Below the pieces are notes generated by a model, which was not told where the DNA came from, made no database searches, and saw only the letters and a program-made list of their open reading frames with translations. From contig JARGSG010000237.1 of the NCBI GenBank assembly GCA_030374805.1, forward strand, positions 62,001-126,000: 64,000 bases of DNA, written 5' to 3'. Shown piece after piece: positions 59,323 through 64,000 of this stretch. The DNA is from Gracilaria gracilis. Lineage: Eukaryota; Rhodophyta; Florideophyceae; Gracilariales; Gracilariaceae. A program made the position numbers and the translations under genes. How positions within the stretch are numbered: position 1 is the first letter of the stretch; every line of letters begins with the position of its first letter.

Positions 59323-59833
59323 CGCGACGGCGTGGCGGCTGCTGCTGCTGGCTGCTGGCTGCTGCTGGCTGCTGCTGCTGCTGCTGCTGCTGTGGGGGCG
59401 ACGTCGGTTGCGGCGCGTGGCGGCGGCGCGAAGATGCATGCGCCGCGCGGCCAGCGCTGTTGCGCTGTCGCGCGCGCGCCGCAGCCGCCAATTCGTCGCG
59501 CCGCGCCGCAATTGGCTGCGCCACGTAATTGAATGTAATGGCGGCGGCGGCTGTAAATTGCTGTGCTCAATTCAATGCGCCGCGCGACGTGGCGCCGCAA
59601 CGTTGTCGCTTCTCTGCTAAACGTTTACGTTCATCGTCGCTGCTGCCTTCTGGCGCGCATCGCTGCGTGCGTAACGAGTTGTTGTTGATTGTATCTGCGC
59701 CGAGAGAAGCTTTCAAAATGGCGTGGCTCGCCGCCCCAAGCCGCACCCTGCGCCGCGGCTGCGAACGTCTACTGCTGCTGCTGCTGCTCTTTGTTGGTGC
59801 TAACGCTTCGCGGCTGCTGCTTGCTCTGTCTTC
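59323..59833. promoter_or_regulatory. Divergent promoter region with CTG repeats
   Basis: 511 bp between divergent ATGs. Contains an interrupted CTG tract (59336-59396) and CTGCTG at 59770-59789. Frames crossing it are Ser/Gln/Ala/Leu runs and not called. Confidence 0.5.
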
Positions 59834-60358
59834 ATGGGGTGCATTCCGTCCACAAGCGCGCACAGCAACGTCGAGCACGCGCGCCAACCCGCGCTGAAAG
59901 GCGGCGCTCACGGCGTTCAAAACGACCAACAGCCGCCAAACTTGAGCACGCGCAATGGTGACCATGCGCACAAACAACAGCAACGTGTGAACACGGCCGT
60001 TTTACGACAGGCCAACGTGTTTGATCAGCTGCACGAGCAGGCGCACAAGGAACCGTCTCTTCGCCGCGTCAAGGTGCAAGTCGGCCAGCACAACCAACGC
60101 CTGTTGCACGGCTTTGAGGAGAAGGAACGCCAAGCAAGAGAGAAACCGCGTTTACAAAACGTTCAAAGCAGCGACCTCAGATCGTCTAAACTGTTTGATA
60201 AACTGCAAGAATTTGAACTCAATGACCAGCGAGTTCGAATGGAACCCAAGCTGCAAAACAGCTTTCAGCAGAGACAAAACGAAATGCAACGAGCTGGCGC
60301 TGCTGCTGCTGCTGCTGCTGCTGCTGATGCTGCTGCTGCTGCTGCTGCGCAACACTAA
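59834..60358 (+). CDS. MGC-start helical protein with poly-Ala end
   Basis: 174 aa from the ATG at 59834. Seen: MGCIPSTS, the dual acylation signal (Gly2 myristate, Cys3 palmitate) of peripheral membrane proteins; a Gln/Asn/His-rich stretch; then three loosely repeated helical units with a FDxL...KEPxLR/K pattern (VFDQLHEQAHKEPSLRRVKV, RLLHGFEEKERQAREKPRLQ and KLFDKLQEFELNDQRVRMEP, then KLQNSF), and an alanine run from a GCT repeat. No known family. Inferred: a lipid-anchored helical protein. The repeated unit, the consistent spacing and the acylation motif argue for a real gene. Confidence 0.6.
   Translation: MGCIPSTSAHSNVEHARQPALKGGAHGVQNDQQPPNLSTRNGDHAHKQQQRVNTAVLRQANVFDQLHEQAHKEPSLRRVKVQVGQHNQRLLHGFEEKERQAREKPRLQNVQSSDLRSSKLFDKLQEFELNDQRVRMEPKLQNSFQQRQNEMQRAGAAAAAAAAADAAAAAAAQH
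60298..60349. repeat. (GCT)n trinucleotide repeat encoding poly-Ala
   Basis: GCT units with one GAT break near the end of the MGC-start protein; other CTG/GCT tracts are at 59336-59396 and 62298-62326. Confidence 0.8.
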
Positions 60359-60506
60359 TTGCACGCCGTCATCAATCGTCATCTTCATGCTCCTTTTCCG
60401 GCAACCTGGCCTGCACCTCCTCCCACGATTTCTGATTGTTCATGTCGCCCATCGCCGCACCACGCGCTGTTAGTAAATTCGGTTGGTCGCTTGAGCGCAA
60501 AACGAC

Positions 60507-60698
60507 TCATTTGTAAACACGTACACCTTTGTTGATCGATTTCCAAATCGAGTCGGTCGTGTTCAAGTACATGTGCGTGCAGCCGTAGCCCACCGCCACC
60601 AGCGACGTGACGTACACCGAATTTCGGCGCATGAACACGTTGTAGACGGTGGCGCGAAACGCAGCCATGCCGCTCATCGCCGCTTCTCTGGCCGCCAT
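60507..60698 (-). CDS. QCR9: Cytochrome bc1 complex small subunit QCR9/UQCR10
   Basis: 63 aa from the ATG at 60698. Seen: FRATVYNVFMRRNSVYVTSL, one membrane span (YVTSLVAVGYGCTHMY) and IWKSINKGVRVYK at the end. This matches the QCR9/UQCR10 pattern (a short N-terminus, FRRNS before the span, and a final W-x-x-x-N-x-G block). Known: QCR9 is a single-span subunit of mitochondrial complex III near the Rieske protein. Length fits the family (60-66 aa). Inner ATGs at MSGMAAF could be alternatives. The short plus-strand promoter side is GC-rich. Confidence 0.85.
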   Translation of the reverse strand: MAAREAAMSGMAAFRATVYNVFMRRNSVYVTSLVAVGYGCTHMYLNTTDSIWKSINKGVRVYK

Positions 60699-61104
60699 TT
60701 TTGTTCACCAACGGGGTAACGCGCGTAGATACGTACGGAACTCGTCTCGATCGCTCGCGCCGCTCCACAAGGCACGTCGCCACACGCAGCGATGTTGGAA
60801 AAATAGTGGTGAAGCACTTGAGCGATATATTTGTGAACGATTGTGGCAGCCGAGCGTTGCGTGTACAGCTGGGCGCGTGTCCACCGCTTGCTGCCACTTG
60901 CGCGATGATCCAATCGAAACGGCCCAATCGAAACGGTCAAGCTCGTTTCCCACGTGAAATTGAGCATTGATGCTCAAGCCATGGGCAGCCAGCCTTTAGC
61001 GAACGGCGTGGTCGAAAAAGCGTAGTTATATTGTATATGATATGTATGGGCCCATAGTAAAGATAACAACCAAAAAAGGGGTGCGGCGGGCGAAAAAAAC
61101 TATT
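60699..61104. other. Gap between PAP2-like stop and QCR9 start
   Basis: 406 bp between two minus-strand genes. Holds the QCR9 promoter and an AT-rich patch (61022-61060). Frames across it look random. Confidence 0.45.
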
Positions 61105-61992
61105 CTACCGATTGCTCACGAGTGGTAGCAGGTTGTACGCCTGTTTATGTGGATCATTCCAGCCACGTCTTTCCATCAGCAACGCCATGCGAAGAGCTAT
61201 CTCAGCAAACAATGCGCCACCAATGACGTCCGCCGCATAGTGATGGCGCAGATAGATTGCAGCCCACCACACGAGAATCACGTACATGCACAACAGGCTG
61301 CGCACCACGCGTCCGCCACCGCAACCGAATCTGGCTATCAGGTATGGCCACGCCGCATGCAACGAAGGCCACGCTCCGAAAACTACCTTTCCACCCTTTG
61401 TGTACATGTTGTGAAACAGTTGCATATTGTAGCGATGATCCAGACGACCCAACACTGCCGGATCGCCCTTCATAGAGTAGTTTGCCGCACTCACGCCGTG
61501 CTTGAGGTAGTACCATGGCGGCGCTGTTGGAAACGACAAATGAGTGCAAACAGCCGCCAAATTCATGGTGCCGAACGCCCACACGAACGTTGGCAACTTT
61601 GCTCGAGCTTTTGCCGACGGCAACGACGCTACCAAAAACCACAGCGGTAGAGTGGGGTGTATTGTGTACGGAATAGCAGCCATCAAGTCCAACGTCACCA
61701 TGGCGCTTTCAGAAGGCTCAAACCAATCTCGCGAAGTTGCAAACACAGCGTCATCCAGCACGGGCAACAGCGTAACATTGATGTTGGGGCGACTGTTATC
61801 GGGAATCAAGGCAACGCCGTAAGAGAACAACAGCAGCCACAGCACCACGGGAACAAACGCCACAGCCAGTTTCTTCGCCCAAGCAATCATGGCGCGCCTA
61901 GGGCGCTGCGAAGAAGGGGAGCAAGGCGCAGTGGTGGAAGTGAAACTGACTCCAGTCATGAGAAGGAAACGACGAACGCCCTTGGAAAACAT
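61105..61992 (-). CDS. PAP2/inositol-phosphorylceramide synthase-like membrane enzyme
   Basis: 295 aa from the ATG at 61992; an ATG at 61890 (MIAWAKKLAV) would be a tighter start before the first membrane span. Seen: five to six spans, FPTAPPWYY, GAWPSLHAAWPY (C2 motif with its His) and YLRHHYAADVIGG (C3 motif with its His). The TAPPW motif and the order of the His motifs are those of the AUR1/SMS-type branch of PAP2 enzymes. Known: these transfer a phospho-headgroup (for example inositol phosphate) to ceramide in the Golgi, or hydrolyse lipid phosphates. Both active His are present. Inferred: a sphingolipid or lipid-phosphate enzyme; the exact reaction is not decidable. Confidence 0.82.
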   Translation of the reverse strand: MFSKGVRRFLLMTGVSFTSTTAPCSPSSQRPRRAMIAWAKKLAVAFVPVVLWLLLFSYGVALIPDNSRPNINVTLLPVLDDAVFATSRDWFEPSESAMVTLDLMAAIPYTIHPTLPLWFLVASLPSAKARAKLPTFVWAFGTMNLAAVCTHLSFPTAPPWYYLKHGVSAANYSMKGDPAVLGRLDHRYNMQLFHNMYTKGGKVVFGAWPSLHAAWPYLIARFGCGGGRVVRSLLCMYVILVWWAAIYLRHHYAADVIGGALFAEIALRMALLMERRGWNDPHKQAYNLLPLVSNR

Positions 61993-62284
61993 AACATGCA
62001 ACCAACGGCGGTGGCGCCAACCAATTTGGTTGAACCAAAGCAGTGCTGCGCAACCATGTCATCGTCAACACAGCACCAGCCGGCTGCCGAAAACGGCAGC
62101 GTCGTATCTGCCAACCACAGCCCCCATCCTCGGTGCGCAGCACGCGCGCCAACAACGCACTCGCTGCGCGTCGGGCCCATCGCCCGCCACGTGGTCGCGC
62201 TGTACGTCGCATCCATTACACGGCGCGCACATGCTTTCATTACGCGTCACGCTGCGCCCAATTCATGCCATCCGTTCTTGTTTA

Positions 62285-63106
62285 TTAACTTAACGATGAG
62301 CTGCTGCTGCTGCTGCTGCTGCCACTCTGCTCGCATTGAAGCTCCATGGCACTGAGCTTGTCACCGTCTTCGTACTCCGCAAGCGCCTCCTTTCGTGCAG
62401 CCCTTCGCGCCGCCAACCAGGTGGCGCCGTACAACAGTGCGGCCAGAACAACCACGCCGACCACACCGCCTGCCACCCTGCCGCCGTTGATGGCTTCCCC
62501 GTCCATCGCCACAGCGCCCACGCTCAGTCTTTTGTTGGGCGCCTCGGTCCAGCCAGAAAAAGAGCACAGCTTTCCGTCCTCTTCTTGTACAAAAATGTAC
62601 AGTACGCCTGATTTAATCGTCACTTGCTTGGAAGCAAAGCGTATTTCGCCGTCCTTCTTCGTGCGAACGAACACCACTCTTGATACTTGTCGCCTCCCGC
62701 AAACCACCGTAGACGCTTCCTCGCCAGAGCGAGCCTCCCCCCACGCCACACTTGCGCCGCCAAACGCCGCCTTCGCCTCCTGTCCCACCTCACGAAGCGC
62801 GCCGTCTTCCCATTCCATCTCGGAGCCTGCGACAATGAGCGAGCGCGCGTCCGCCACGCCCCCCCACTTGGAACATCTGGCGCCGTCATAGAACGAAAAC
62901 TCCGGCGACACCGATGCAACGCCCCTGCCAAAGCCCTTGCTCTGAATCTCCTGCACGTCCTTGCCGTACCCGCCGGCGCACTGCGCGGAGCCGCCAGCAA
63001 GCGCCGTGGTGAGAAACGGCCAGTGAAGATGCGCGGCGGAGAAGGCGCCAAGCGCCCATGCGCAAAGCTGCGCAGTCGCCGCCGCAAGCAGCAGCAACCT
63101 CGCCAT
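62285..63106 (-). CDS. Type I membrane protein, unknown family
   Basis: 273 aa from the ATG at 63106 (MARLLLLAAATAQLCAWALG); the frame opens at 63121 with GTG. Seen: a signal peptide of about 25 residues; a lumenal part of about 180 residues with five or more Cys, including the segments CAGGYGKDVQ, CSKWGGVAD and CGRRQVSR; a membrane span (VAGGVVGVVVLAALLYGATW) then basic RRAARKE; and a cytosolic tail ending in a Ser run encoded by a CTG/CAG tract. No known domain. Inferred: a cell-surface or secretory-pathway membrane protein. The gene is GC-rich like its neighbours. Confidence 0.65.
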   Translation of the reverse strand: MARLLLLAAATAQLCAWALGAFSAAHLHWPFLTTALAGGSAQCAGGYGKDVQEIQSKGFGRGVASVSPEFSFYDGARCSKWGGVADARSLIVAGSEMEWEDGALREVGQEAKAAFGGASVAWGEARSGEEASTVVCGRRQVSRVVFVRTKKDGEIRFASKQVTIKSGVLYIFVQEEDGKLCSFSGWTEAPNKRLSVGAVAMDGEAINGGRVAGGVVGVVVLAALLYGATWLAARRAARKEALAEYEDGDKLSAMELQCEQSGSSSSSSSSSLS

Positions 63107-64000
63107 CGTCGCACAGGGCACACCGCGCAGCGACGCGCCGCCACCTCCTCGCTGCTGCCATTGCGCCTATACCGCCACGCAGCTCCCGCGCCCTCCGCGC
63201 ATCCATCGGGACAAGCAAGCGAAAGCACTCGCCGCCCGCAGCACGCGCTCGTGCACAGCCTCGCCGTCGGCGGGGGGGCCCGTCGCCGAGGCGTGCGGAG
63301 AGCGAGCACAAAGTGCACGACGTCATCGGCGTCATACGGCGCGGACGGCACGCGCGTCGCGTCACGTGCGTGCATCACGGTCTGTAAGCCGCTGCACGCG
63401 CCGCTGCTCTCCCCATCCGCCCGTACACGTGTTGGGCGCTGCTGGTGGCGCGTTTGAAAAGGCGCACATGATTGCGGCTTAAAAGAGCCCACGGTTTGAA
63501 AATTCAAACCGACGCAGTTCAAAATGGCGTGCCAGCTCCCACGTCCGAGACACAGACGCCCAGCGTCCGCGTGCGCATCCGCCGTTCTCCCTGCGCACGC
63601 CAGTGAACCGAAGCGCACCCAAACCCCCCCTCCCCCACCCCTCCCCCATCCCTCCCTCCCCTCCCCCCCCCCCCCCCCCCCCCCGCCCCCCAGTCCCCCC
63701 CCCCCTTCCTCCCCCTCGCTTGAACCCTGCCGTGCTCGCCCTTCATCGCCCCTCCCCCGTTCCATCCATCCGTTGTGGCTCTCTGACACCAACCATCTTC
63801 CCGCGCTCCTCCTCGCTCCGCACCGTGTCGCCCTCTCAGCCATGCAAGCCTGACCCTCTTGTCTCCTTTTGCTCCCAATTGTATAACCCCAACAGCTCTA
63901 CTGCGCTAAATACCGCCCCATCGTCTGCCCCCCACCCTCCCTCCTCCACTTTCGTTCCCCCAAAACCCCAAACCTGGCTCGCTGTGTGCTCCGCTCCGTC
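63107..64000. other. GC-rich end of window with poly-C run
   Basis: 894 bp. Contains pyrimidine-rich DNA with a run of 22 C at 63663-63684 and CCCTCC tracts to about 63770. Long frames here (for example 62620-63843, -) are Arg/Ala/Gly low complexity and overlap the membrane-protein gene antisense; not called. Promoter of the 63106 gene and probably of one beyond the window. Confidence 0.5.

Noticed and set aside
60385-60483. Short minus-strand frames after QCR9 (one starting MGDMNNQKSW, one overlapping the QCR9 stop)
   Set aside because: A TACTAAC-like branch motif nearby hinted at splicing, but no donor could be placed; too short to call.
62620-63843. 407-aa minus-strand frame
   Set aside because: Arg/Ala/Gly/Trp low complexity from GC-rich DNA, overlapping the type I membrane protein gene in another frame; includes the poly-C run.
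1-64000. CRISPR arrays, tRNA or rRNA genes, intact transposons, viral genes
   Set aside because: I looked for spaced repeats, GGTTCRA-type T-arm signals, transposase/RT motifs and viral hallmarks and saw none. The CCHC knuckle at 24.6 kb resembles retroelement Gag, but no RT or integrase is near and the rest is a membrane protein.

Overview
The window is nuclear DNA from a eukaryote with a compact, intron-poor genome: about 29 protein genes in 64 kb on both strands, mostly single-exon. Spliced genes have few short introns (69, 82, 98 and 217 nt), usually near the 5' end. Core eukaryotic genes are present (MCM4, CTR9, RPL10A, TRIP13/PCH2, UEV/MMS2, QCR9, a MAP kinase), along with a bacterial-type release factor RF3 carrying a transit-like leader and a carotenoid-oxygenase relative with a transit-like leader, so the host probably has a plastid. 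A red alga fits best, but this is inference; nothing names a species.

Layout, left to right. 0-5 kb: LRAT-like protein, ABHD12-like lipase, WW+LOR protein, TRIP13. 5-13 kb: a second alpha/beta hydrolase, a carotenoid-oxygenase-like protein without its iron ligands, a two-exon CBM48 protein and a PH-domain kinase. 13-23 kb: a possible small spliced gene, MCM4 with E2F-like promoter elements, a small signal-bearing protein and a secreted EEP nuclease. 24-34 kb: a 1200-residue zinc-knuckle protein fused to a degenerate H+-pyrophosphatase-like membrane domain, an ACC-synthase-like protein without its PLP lysine, and CTR9. 34-44 kb: RF3, RPL10A, a three-exon UEV gene, a large MGN-start protein and a small membrane protein. 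44-57.7 kb: a secreted protein, a large RS/SP-repeat protein with a BED-like finger, a type II glycosyltransferase-like protein and a TDY MAP kinase. 57.7-64 kb: a markedly GC-rich segment with CTG, GCGGGC, poly-G and poly-C tracts, holding a double ZNRD2-type zinc protein, an MGC-start protein, QCR9, a PAP2/IPC-synthase-like enzyme and a type I membrane protein.

There is no operon logic; neighbours are mostly unrelated, and several pairs share short divergent promoters (TRIP13/hydrolase, RF3/RPL10A, UEV/MGN protein, ZNRD2-like/MGC protein). The most striking theme is three proteins that keep an enzyme fold but have lost catalytic residues (7.5-9.2, 24.4-28.0 and 29.1-30.3 kb). I saw no tRNA, rRNA, CRISPR array, intact transposon or virus. 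Start codons were set to the first plausible ATG; all domain calls come from reading motifs by eye, with no database search.
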